6,217 nucleotides of DNA from Pseudomonadales bacterium. GTDB taxonomy: Bacteria; Pseudomonadota; Gammaproteobacteria; Pseudomonadales; Azotimanducaceae. How positions within the stretch are numbered: the first letter of the stretch is position 1; every line of letters begins with the position of its first letter. Location: the NCBI GenBank assembly GCA_021295935.1, contig JAGWBL010000089.1:1-6217 (forward strand), written 5' to 3'. The notes below the pieces were generated by a model that had not been told where the DNA came from, did not search any database, and saw nothing but the letters and a program-made list of their open reading frames with translations. Both the position numbers and the translations under genes were made by a program. This document shows, piece after piece, positions 1-6,000 of this stretch.

Positions 1-1014
1 TTGCGTGGGGCGATGCTTCTGGGTCAGCGCCGGAGTCTGTGCAGGCGCGTTTCATCGTCTTGGATGACGCCACTGCCGCGGCTGTTGTTGGCCCCTGTTT
101 TGATGGTCTTCGCGGGTTGCGGGAGTTCAGGCGATCCCACGGAGCCTGCTCCTCCCCCCGACCCCGGGAACGACTCCGTTCAAGAGGAAGCCGGCCTGCA
201 ACTCGACATCAGCGACAAGCCAGGTCGGACGACCTTCGCCAGCCCGCACACCAATCCGATCGTTGTCAATGGCTCCTACGTCTACGTTGCAAACACGCCC
301 GCGGACACGGTAGATGTGATCGATACGCGAACCAACACGATTGCGATCCGGATCAATGTAGGCGTCGATCCCGTGAGTCTTGCTGTCAGGCCTGATGGAA
401 ACGAAATCTGGGTCGCAAATCATGTATCCGATTCCATCAGCGTCATCGACTCGGACTTCCGCAGCACGACGTTTCAGCAGGTCATTGCGACCATCCAAGC
501 GATTGACGACGAGGTTCGGACCACGACGTTTGATGAGCCGGTCGGCATTGCATTCGCAAACAATAACAAGGCCTATGCAGCATTGTCAGTTGCTAACGAA
601 ATTGCGGTCATCAACGTTTCGACTCGAGAGGTCACCCGGCGCCTGAACATCAACGCGCAGGAGCCGCGGGCGATCACCGTTCGAGATGACCGCCTCTACG
701 TCATTTCTTTTGAATCCAACAACCAGACCCAGCTCTCTGGGTGCCGGGAAGAAAACCTCGACGGCGAGCTATGCACGTTTGATGCAGTCCAGCACGTGTT
801 TCTAAACAATAACGTGCTGTCGCTGGGGTACGAGGCCGACATCGTCAAGCACTCGGACCTGCCGGACCGAGATCTATTCGTCTACGAAACCAACGGAGAC
901 CTGCTCATTGACACTGTAGAGGATGTGGGCACTCTTCTTTACGGAGTGACCGTCGACAGTGGCGGGCGGGTGTATGTCGCACAGGCCGACGCCCGAACTG
1001 GGAACCGAAGGTGA
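1..1014 (+). CDS. Beta-propeller (YVTN/NHL-like) lipoprotein, N-terminal part of a frame-interrupted dihaem cytochrome-like protein
   Basis: Residues about 22-39 form a hydrophobic segment (LLLAPVLMVFAG) followed by Cys40 in the lipobox-like FAGC, then a Gly/Ser/Pro-rich linker, so the product is probably a lipoprotein anchored on the periplasmic or outer face of a membrane. From about residue 83 it shows beta-propeller blades of the YVTN type: YVYVANT at 93-99 followed by VDVID, and IWVANH near 136-141 followed by ISVID, with further blades after that. Such propellers serve as protein-binding or redox-associated scaffolds. The frame ends at TGA 1012-1014 in the middle of a blade (after GGRVYVAQADAR), and the blade continues in the +1 frame, so this is not a natural C-terminus. 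The start is uncertain. The frame is open from the TTG at 1, and ATG at 64 gives a typical short lipoprotein signal peptide; neither has a clear ribosome binding site, and the true start may lie outside the window. Confidence 0.75.
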   Translation: MRGAMLLGQRRSLCRRVSSSWMTPLPRLLLAPVLMVFAGCGSSGDPTEPAPPPDPGNDSVQEEAGLQLDISDKPGRTTFASPHTNPIVVNGSYVYVANTPADTVDVIDTRTNTIAIRINVGVDPVSLAVRPDGNEIWVANHVSDSISVIDSDFRSTTFQQVIATIQAIDDEVRTTTFDEPVGIAFANNNKAYAALSVANEIAVINVSTREVTRRLNINAQEPRAITVRDDRLYVISFESNNQTQLSGCREENLDGELCTFDAVQHVFLNNNVLSLGYEADIVKHSDLPDRDLFVYETNGDLLIDTVEDVGTLLYGVTVDSGGRVYVAQADARTGNRR

Positions 1015-3334
1015 CGGGTTGGAGGAAATGGAGAACCGCGCGTTCTTCAATCAAATCACTTGGGTCGACTGCGCAGGAACCAGCTGCGGGACTCCGCGTA
1101 GATGGGATTTGGAGCCCCGTCCGCCAAACCATCCCGAAGCCGGGTTGGCGCTGGCGACGCCGTTTGCGATTGCCGTGAGCGAAGATGATGACACCCTGGT
1201 GGTAACCGCAGCCAGCTCGAACAAGGTTTTCACCGTGAATGCCAATACCGGTGAAGTCCTGGGCCGAACGGATGTTGACGCCGTCCCAAGAGGGATCGCG
1301 CTTGTGTCAGATGACGATGGCGCACCCGATCAGGCTTGGGTGCTCAACGCCGTGGAGAACACGGTTTCTCTTGTCGACTTGAAAGATGTCGCCAACCCAT
1401 CGGTCTCCCGCACATTCGACCTGGACGATCCGACCCCTGCGAACATCAAGAGCGGGCGCATGGCGTTTCATGATGCCAATATGTCGTCGACGGGGACATT
1501 CTCCTGCGACAGTTGCCATCCCGACAATCACACCGACCAGATCGCCTGGGTTCTTGACACGCCTCAGTGCGATGTCGAGGGATGCGACCAGATCATGCCC
1601 AGGGTCACGATGCCCGCCCGAGGCCTTCGCGACACGGCCCCGTACCACTGGGATGGCATCCCCGGAGATCCGTTTGGAGGTATCAACACGTCATCTCTCA
1701 ACGAGGAGGTAGACCCGAATTGTGACGAGGGGGACGAAGAGAGCTGCGTGCGGCATTTGGTGGACGGATCCCAGGAAACCACCATGTGCGACCAAAGTGA
1801 CTGTCCCACGAATGATGAAGGACTACCCGGACTCATGGACGCCGCTGAGCGGGATGCCTTGACGAAGTACCTGTTGGCCGTGCCCTATCCTCCGGCTCCC
1901 GGGCGATCATTCGACGACCGAATCACGGAGGAGGCGGCAGACGGGTTCTTCGAGTTCAGTTTCATCAACGACACCGGGCGGACTACCGGCGCCCAGACTT
2001 GTGGCGGTTGCCACAAGATGCCATTCCTCGTGTCCACGAACACCCCCGGCAGCGGCATGGATGCCCCGACGTGGCGTGGCGCGTACGAACGCTGGATGCT
2101 TTTGCCCCAAGGCCGTCTCAACATTCATGACCTGCTTGAAATCGTCGATATGGACGACACCTTTCCTGAGCGTGACATGTGGACTCTAGGAGGGGCTTCC
2201 GACGACATCTGGGAAATGGTGCTGCAGCAGAGCACGGGTCATTCGGGCAGTTTCGCTCGCCAGACAACTCTCAATGACGACACCGCGAACGACAGTCTGA
2301 CCGACGACTTGCTGGACCAGCTCGAGGAATCCGCGTCTGATGGTGCGGTTCTGTTGCAGGCGGAGGGGGTTGAAATCGACGCTGACAGCGTGACCGAAAT
2401 CGCGCTGGAATGGACAAATGGCACCTACGAGTCACGCATCAGCGCAGATACCTACAGCCGTTCCGAATTGATCAGCATGGCGTCTGCGGGAGAGTTGATC
2501 CTGACGATAACGGCGCGCGCACCAGCAAACATCCAATCGGACTCGAGCCAGCCAGCCATTTGGCCCGTCGCGCCGATCCATGCGCAGACCCGCACCGTGG
2601 AGCTGGCTACGTTGAGCGACTCGTTCACGTTGCGCATCAACGGCCGACATGTCGAAGCTGGATCGGCGGTGTACATGAACGGCGCCAGAGTGGAGGGAAG
2701 CGTCAGTTGTGAATCAGGAGCATTTCCGAACTGCACTGACGAGACACTGATCGTGACGCTTGACGAGGCTCCAGCTGATGGCGGAATTCACTTCCTGCAA
2801 CTGCAGAATCCAGAAGGTCTGTTCTCGAACGACATGATGATTTGGTCGGAACAGAACCCGTTGCCGGCACGGACGGGAAATCTGATCGCTAGTGGAGGGG
2901 CGTTCAACTTTGGACAGGGTCAGTTCGACGACAACTGGAACGCCGTGGAAATCGTGACCAACTCCATCGAAGAGATTGGCGGAGAAGTGCGGATCGACCT
3001 CAGGGAAGCTGGTGACTTTCCCTGGTTCGCTCAGATCAGTCACGCCATCATGGTTGTTGGAGGTCAGGAATACACGCTCTGCTACGACGCGAAGGCAGAT
3101 GCATCGCGCTACATCACTGCCTACACCGATACGAACATGGACAATTGGGTGAACACAAGCGGCGGACAGTTTCGGGCGGACCTGACTACCGATTACCAGA
3201 CCTTCCAGCACACGTTTACCATCGAGCAAACGGATTTGCACGGCAGGGTTGCGTTCGACTTTGCGCAAAGTGCGACCAATGTTCAGATCGACAATATCGG
3301 TGTTTACGAAGGAAGCGAGTGCGGAAGTCCGTGA
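959..3334 (+). CDS. Dihaem cytochrome c / MauG-like region with IPT-like and CBM4/9-like C-terminal domains (continuation of the preceding propeller gene)
   Basis: True coding in this frame probably begins near 1001; the GTG at 959 lacks a ribosome binding site and is only the first available start. The propeller continues to about nt 1400 (blades around TLVVTAASSNKVFTVN and AWVLNAVENTVSLVD). Two haem c motifs follow: CDSCH at 1505-1519 and CGGCH at 2000-2014. Around the first are RGLRDTAPYHWDG and other features typical of bacterial dihaem cytochrome c peroxidase/MauG-like proteins fused to YVTN propellers, which suggests periplasmic electron transfer or an oxidase role; the substrate is unknown. 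About 2600-2850 encodes an IPT/TIG-like beta-domain, and about 2879-3331 encodes a CBM4/9-like jelly roll (starts NLIASGGAFNFG; contains YTLCYDAKA; ends VQIDNIGVY). Read with the upstream frame, the protein would be about 1090-1110 residues. Many extra Cys (CAGTSC, CDVEGC) suggest disulfides. Domain names are from pattern recognition; haem motifs are certain, the fold names less so. Confidence 0.85.
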   Translation: MAGGCMSHRPTPELGTEGDGLEEMENRAFFNQITWVDCAGTSCGTPRRWDLEPRPPNHPEAGLALATPFAIAVSEDDDTLVVTAASSNKVFTVNANTGEVLGRTDVDAVPRGIALVSDDDGAPDQAWVLNAVENTVSLVDLKDVANPSVSRTFDLDDPTPANIKSGRMAFHDANMSSTGTFSCDSCHPDNHTDQIAWVLDTPQCDVEGCDQIMPRVTMPARGLRDTAPYHWDGIPGDPFGGINTSSLNEEVDPNCDEGDEESCVRHLVDGSQETTMCDQSDCPTNDEGLPGLMDAAERDALTKYLLAVPYPPAPGRSFDDRITEEAADGFFEFSFINDTGRTTGAQTCGGCHKMPFLVSTNTPGSGMDAPTWRGAYERWMLLPQGRLNIHDLLEIVDMDDTFPERDMWTLGGASDDIWEMVLQQSTGHSGSFARQTTLNDDTANDSLTDDLLDQLEESASDGAVLLQAEGVEIDADSVTEIALEWTNGTYESRISADTYSRSELISMASAGELILTITARAPANIQSDSSQPAIWPVAPIHAQTRTVELATLSDSFTLRINGRHVEAGSAVYMNGARVEGSVSCESGAFPNCTDETLIVTLDEAPADGGIHFLQLQNPEGLFSNDMMIWSEQNPLPARTGNLIASGGAFNFGQGQFDDNWNAVEIVTNSIEEIGGEVRIDLREAGDFPWFAQISHAIMVVGGQEYTLCYDAKADASRYITAYTDTNMDNWVNTSGGQFRADLTTDYQTFQHTFTIEQTDLHGRVAFDFAQSATNVQIDNIGVYEGSECGSP
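991..1014 (+). other. Frameshift junction joining the two parts of the propeller/cytochrome gene
   Basis: Frame 1 reads VYVAQADARTG and then meets TGA at 1012. The +1 frame reads GTEGDGLEEMENRAFFNQ across the same bases. Dropping one G from the GGG at 1000-1002 gives one smooth reading, ADARTGTEGDGLEEMENRAF, in which a propeller blade is completed normally. This is therefore either a one-base insertion mutation or a base-calling error at a short homopolymer. No slippery heptamer or downstream pseudoknot that would suggest programmed frameshifting was seen. Confidence 0.75.
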
Positions 3335-3352
3335 CTTGGGCCTGGAGGTTCC

Positions 3353-3367
3353 GAAGACAAAGTCTTC
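3353..3367 (+). terminator. Small hairpin just after the cytochrome-like gene (possible weak terminator)
   Basis: GAAGAC (3353-3358), loop AAA, GTCTTC (3362-3367) is a perfect 6-bp stem starting 18 bases after the TGA at 3332-3334. The position suits a transcription end signal, but the stem is only half G/C and no T-run follows, so intrinsic termination is doubtful. It may instead protect the transcript end. Confidence 0.25.
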
Positions 3368-3582
3368 ACGCCACGACCAGTCACAGACCTGCTGAGCATC
3401 AAGCGGCTCCCACGGTCTGGTTGGCCATTGATCGTCGAGTTCAGGACAAGATCGACCCCGCCGAGCACCCAGTATCTCGCTCTTTGCGGCCACACCAGAT
3501 GCGTCATGCTGGCGTTAGCCGCGGGAAGCCCCGGATGCGGCACGCGTGACGAAAGCGCTCCTGCCTAGATAAACCGTCGAAC

Positions 3583-3658
3583 TCGGGATTCAAGTTGATC
3601 TTCCGCTGCCAAACAGGTAGGCAGGCGGTCCAGCGGTCGGTGGAAACGCCAATCCCGA
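3583..3658. repeat. Nested inverted repeats in the convergent spacer
   Basis: The outer arms are TCGGGATT (3583-3590) and AATCCCGA (3651-3658), a perfect 8-bp pair 60 bases apart. Inside them, CCGCTGCC (3603-3610) can pair with GGCA and GCGG (3620-3623 and 3625-3628) around a 9-base loop, leaving one bulged G at 3624. An alternative inner pairing is CCGCTG with CAGCGG (3631-3636). No T-run follows on either strand. It may be a transcript-end structure shared by the two converging genes or a small repeat element; the function is unknown. Confidence 0.4.
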
Positions 3659-3680
3659 CCGCGCTCATTGCATGGCCAAG

Positions 3681-3705
3681 CTGAAAACTGTAGGGCTGTG
3701 CCTAC
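3681..3705 (-). terminator. Putative intrinsic terminator overlapping the redoxin stop codon
   Basis: Read on the minus strand, GTAGG (3705-3701), loop CACAGC, CCTAC (3694-3690) is followed after AG by TTTT (3687-3684). The 5-bp stem includes the TAG stop codon of the redoxin gene (3704-3702). The order hairpin then T-run is right for an intrinsic terminator, but the stem and T-run are both short, so it would be weak. Confidence 0.3.
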
Positions 3706-4706
3706 TCTTCCAACGACTCGTCGGGATCGATTTCGGAGCCCGAATCTTCGGTTGACGTCTCGTCGGACGGCGATTCGATGAGCGTGGCCTCCACGCTCGA
3801 GCTCTTGTCCTCTGCTGTCTCCGGCAGGATTTCTGTCGTCTCATCGTCGGATCCCGCCTCCTCTGGCGTTGGATCGACGGGCGGCGCTTGTTCGTCGGAC
3901 ACAGTTTCGGTCCCGAACTCCGCTTCGTCGGATTCTGAATCCTCAGCGGTGTGCGCCTCAGTGGATGCTGTCAGTTCGATAGCCTCGACAAGTTCCGATG
4001 CCTCCTCGACGTTGGTTGCTGCTGATGTGTCGGGTTCGCCAATCGCTGGTTTGAGAGCGGACTGCAATTCCCCGGCAGGTTGGATGGTCACCGGCTCCTG
4101 GATCTGGACTTCCTGGACCCTGTCCAGCTGCAGTCCGGTGTGACTGGAAAGGTCAGCGAGAACCTGTTTCACGGTCGTCCGGTCGTCCGGGTTCTCGTTT
4201 GCGCATTTGAGTTCCACGGCTCCATCGTTATTGACGAACAGGACACCGGGCTTGGAAACGCCGAAGGCGAAGTACCGTTCGGGCATGCTCTGGTCCAGGA
4301 TCCCCAGAGCCCTCGCGCTGTCGAAATTGACATCCGACAGCAGCGGAACGTCTAGATTGTGGGTCTTCGAGAATCGCTTGTTCTGCTCGACCGGGTCGTA
4401 CGAGAGCGCGGCGAGGCCCATGCCATTGCTCGCCAAGGCTGGGAAGTGCTGATTGATCTCTCGCACCAGATCTTGGCAAACGCCGTCCCAACCGGTGGCT
4501 CGAACGACAAAAAACAGCAGACCGTGGCTGCCGGACAAGTCACTTGCGGTGACATCATTTCCATCGACATCCTGCATGCTCAGTTTCGGCAACTCCGTGC
4601 CCGTTGCTGGGCCCCAATCGTCGACGTAGCTGGCATGCAAGGCGGGTCCGACGGCCAGCGCCATCCCCAGACAAGACGTCGCGATCGTGCGAGCGAAAGA
4701 ACTCAT
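3702..4706 (-). CDS. Secreted AhpC/TSA-type redoxin with long acidic C-terminal tail
   Basis: The predicted product is 334 residues. Residues 1-25 form a signal peptide (SSFARTIATSC, then a hydrophobic stretch ending PALHA), so it likely acts in the periplasm or outside the cell. Residues about 37-190 match the thioredoxin-fold peroxiredoxin-like family: LPKLSMQDVDG, LLFFVVRATGWDGVC, the strand/helix region around LAALSYDPVEQNKRF, PLLSDVNFDSARALGI, and LFVNNDGAVELKCANENPDDR. Relatives usually have WCPYC at the active site; here it reads WDGVC, leaving Cys77 as the only active-site cysteine (others: Cys12 in the signal, Cys168). A peroxidase relying on one cysteine is possible; a dithiol oxidoreductase is unlikely. 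Residues about 199-334 are a tail rich in Glu, Asp, Ser, Thr and Pro with almost no basic or aromatic residues, probably disordered. The frame is open 74 codons further upstream to an ATG at 4928, but the signal peptide and the AGGAGG at 4715-4720 fix the start at 4706. The gene converges on the cytochrome-like gene. Confidence 0.85.
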   Translation of the reverse strand: MSSFARTIATSCLGMALAVGPALHASYVDDWGPATGTELPKLSMQDVDGNDVTASDLSGSHGLLFFVVRATGWDGVCQDLVREINQHFPALASNGMGLAALSYDPVEQNKRFSKTHNLDVPLLSDVNFDSARALGILDQSMPERYFAFGVSKPGVLFVNNDGAVELKCANENPDDRTTVKQVLADLSSHTGLQLDRVQEVQIQEPVTIQPAGELQSALKPAIGEPDTSAATNVEEASELVEAIELTASTEAHTAEDSESDEAEFGTETVSDEQAPPVDPTPEEAGSDDETTEILPETAEDKSSSVEATLIESPSDETSTEDSGSEIDPDESLEE

Positions 4707-4714
4707 GTGGTGGA

Positions 4715-4720
4715 CCTCCT
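4715..4720 (-). promoter_or_regulatory. Ribosome binding site of the redoxin gene
   Basis: The minus strand reads AGGAGG, then eight bases, then ATG (4706-4704). This full Shine-Dalgarno match directly before a good signal peptide decides the start against the in-frame ATG at 4928, which has no comparable site. Confidence 0.85.
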
Positions 4721-4768
4721 CTGCTGCGAGATTGAGTTCAGAAAAACGTGGCGTTCCCAAGTCGGTCA

Positions 4769-4788
4769 GGCCGGTTCCCTTGCCGGCC
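4769..4788 (-). promoter_or_regulatory. Strong G/C hairpin in the redoxin 5' leader
   Basis: GGCCGG and CCGGCC (4769-4774 and 4783-4788) form a perfect 6-bp all-G/C stem around an 8-base loop, about 60 bases upstream of the redoxin start. On the minus strand a TTTTT occurs about 24 bases beyond the stem, too far for a standard terminator. It could be a leader structure affecting expression or a protein-binding site. The structure is visible; the role is a guess. Confidence 0.4.
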
Positions 4789-5023
4789 CAGCTGGGAGTA
4801 CGGACGGGTTGTGCGACCGACTCTGCTGTGCATCCAGGCGACTCGGCGATCCGGCCATCGTACTTCGCACCCTTTGTTGGGACGCTCTCACGAAGAGTGA
4901 AGCCTTGCCTCAATGCGAATGAACTCATGCGTCCGCCTGCTGTCTGTGAAGTCGTGTTGCACTCTTGCGACTGAGTGGGTCGTTGCCCGATTCAGCAAGT
5001 AGCAGAGTAGACGCGCGAACTCG

Positions 5024-5035
5024 GCAACCGGTTGC
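5024..5035. repeat. 12-base perfect palindrome
   Basis: GCAACCGGTTGC is a perfect palindrome lying 13 bases beyond the stop of the TPR-like gene and more than 300 bases before the redoxin start. It has no loop, so it is more like a dimeric protein-binding site than an RNA hairpin. No family of operator is recognised. Confidence 0.35.
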
Positions 5036-5047
5036 GTTGCATGTTGG

Positions 5048-5842
5048 TCAAGATCTGGTCTCGGATGCTCTCGAGGATCGCTGCTCGGAAAAGACCTTCC
5101 GGGCAGTGACGAGTTGCTTGGAAAAGAACTCGGCGTGTTCCAGTCCGCTCTTTTCCAGATTCGACAGAGCGGTCTGATACGCCGTTTCGCGATCCGAGTG
5201 CGGGTGTTGCAGCAGTCGCGTAAGGGCAATCCACCCGCGGTGCATGAGGGGACCGACATCAGTCTGATCGCGTTGCTCCGCCTGCTGGAATTGGTCCAGA
5301 GCCGTCTCATAGTCCCGAGCCGCAAGCGAGTGCGCACCGTTGATCCAGAGGATGTTCGATGTCACGTCATTGATGGCTTCGGCGATCTGAAGACCTGTTC
5401 TTGCCCCCGAATGTCCAAGCTCTCGGCGTTCCTCTGACACGTCGCCAACGTCGCTCCAGCCCCAGCCCGGCCAGTTGAAGGACGCAATGTTGTATGCGAC
5501 GCCGCGGGCGTATTGCATGCGAGTGGTCCACGCCTCGGTGTCCTCGGACTTGAGCTGGTCGGCGACACTCACTGCGTGCAACAACTGCAGTCTGGCGACG
5601 GGCACGAACAGATTAGCGCAGTTGATTTCTCGAAGCTTGCGCATGAGCTGGCCCAGTTCGCGGGACTCATCGCTCGTAAGTGGTGCTAGAGCGGGTTCAT
5701 TGGACCGCTTGAAACCTGTGTCGTGTCTGGGAAGCGGTTCTTCCACGTTGTGTGCTCCCGTCTTGATGCACCTGTGCGGGTTCGCAAAGGCGCATGTCCA
5801 ACGTCTTTCGGCTTCGGGACCGCAACGACCGAATGGCGCCAT
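5048..5842 (-). CDS. TPR-like protein of unknown function, probably the 3' part of a frame-interrupted gene
   Basis: Residues about 170-250 of this 264-residue frame resemble tetratricopeptide helical hairpins, with NGAHSLAARDYETALDQFQQAE followed by GWIALTRLLQHP and TALSNLEKSG. TPRs bind partner proteins. The middle contains ARGVAYNIASFNWPGWGW, a Trp-rich stretch seen in uncharacterised TPR-containing bacterial proteins but not linked to a known function. No signal peptide or membrane segment is visible in this frame. The start is doubtful: ATG 5842 has only a short, badly spaced GAAGG, and the first 35 or so residues are Cys/Arg-rich in a way typical of a wrong frame. Upstream of about 5757 the convincing coding signal is in another frame (see the fragment at 5697-5987), so the real protein probably enters this frame near 5757 by a one-base shift. 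It ends at TGA 5050-5048. Confidence 0.65.
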   Translation of the reverse strand: MAPFGRCGPEAERRWTCAFANPHRCIKTGAHNVEEPLPRHDTGFKRSNEPALAPLTSDESRELGQLMRKLREINCANLFVPVARLQLLHAVSVADQLKSEDTEAWTTRMQYARGVAYNIASFNWPGWGWSDVGDVSEERRELGHSGARTGLQIAEAINDVTSNILWINGAHSLAARDYETALDQFQQAEQRDQTDVGPLMHRGWIALTRLLQHPHSDRETAYQTALSNLEKSGLEHAEFFSKQLVTARKVFSEQRSSRASETRS

Positions 5843-5987
5843 GCGCCTTCAATCGCTCGAGCGAGGATTCGAGCGTGGCCATGCCCACTTCCTCAAGACT
5901 CCTGGCATGCGATCCGCTGCTCAGGATAGCATCCATCAGGAAGAGCGCCCTCCTCTCGTTGTAGATTGCCGTGGAGCTTCCTTGCAA
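5697..5987 (-). pseudogene. Out-of-frame upstream fragment of the TPR-like gene
   Basis: This frame reads like real protein from about 5987 to 5760: a charged helical stretch with NERRALFLMDAILSSG, SLEEVGMATLESSLERLKAHG and RKTLDMRL. After about 5757 it turns Gln/Arg-rich and stops at 5699-5697, while good coding continues in the frame of the TPR-like gene. Dropping one base from the CCC at 5757-5759 (GGG on the minus strand) joins HQDG to AHNVEEPLPRHDTG smoothly. A possible internal start is ATG 5936, with AGGAGG at 5949-5954 but a long 12-base spacing; TTG 5987 has no ribosome binding site. The family was not recognised. Either a mutated gene or a base-calling error would explain it. Confidence 0.5.
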
Positions 5988-6000
5988 TCCAAGAGTTCTC

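Larger units (their letters stand above)
3335..3701. other. Gene-free convergent intergenic region with inverted repeats
   Basis: These 367 bases separate the end of the cytochrome-like gene (+) from the end of the redoxin gene (-). Open frames run through it on both strands, but none has a good start, ribosome binding site or recognisable protein family. It holds several inverted repeats, listed separately, and a short peptide resembling a tyrosine-recombinase box (3487-3522) that is too weak to call a gene remnant. Confidence 0.6.
4693..4928 (-). repeat. Imperfect direct repeat of the redoxin start (two 14-base copies)
   Basis: The minus-strand sequence ATGAGTTC(T/A)TTCGC occurs at the real start (4706-4693) and again exactly 222 bases upstream in the same frame (4928-4915), with 13 of 14 bases identical, both reading Met-Ser-Ser-Phe-Ala. 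CAGCAG also precedes both copies, with slightly different spacing. This may be a trace of an old tandem duplication of the gene's start, or chance. Confidence 0.45.
4707..5047 (-). other. Leader / intergenic region upstream of the redoxin gene
   Basis: These 341 bases lie between the end of the TPR-like gene and the redoxin start. The redoxin frame stays open back beyond 4928, but the peptide it would give carries no recognisable domain and would bury the signal peptide, so it is treated as non-coding. The region holds a strong hairpin (4769-4788), a near copy of the gene's start (4915-4928) and a 12-base palindrome (5024-5035). No convincing -35/-10 pair was found, although a promoter for the redoxin gene most likely lies here. 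Confidence 0.55.

Noticed and set aside
990..1014. Programmed ribosomal frameshift between the two cytochrome gene parts
   Set aside because: No slippery heptamer, internal Shine-Dalgarno stimulus or downstream pseudoknot was evident; a simple one-base insertion at GGG explains the data.
2714..3493. Long minus-strand open frame of 259 codons opposite the end of the cytochrome-like gene
   Set aside because: It lies mostly antisense to the well-supported CBM-like domain, has no recognisable domain, and is the kind of open frame that high-G/C antisense strands produce by chance.
3304..3543. Minus-strand open frame of 79 codons in the convergent spacer
   Set aside because: No family similarity was seen and there is no ribosome binding site before its ATG; it ends inside the cytochrome-like gene.
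3500..3660. Integron attC-like site in the convergent spacer
   Set aside because: A lone GTTAGCC occurs, but the paired core sites and the imperfect long stem expected of attC were not found.
4740..4770. ECF sigma-factor promoter (GGGAAC with TCTGA) before the redoxin gene
   Set aside because: The minus strand has GGGAAC and TCTGA, but the spacing is about 10-11 bases, well short of the usual 15-17.
3702..4928. Longer redoxin starting at ATG 4928
   Set aside because: It would add 74 residues in front of a clear signal peptide and ignore the AGGAGG just before ATG 4706.
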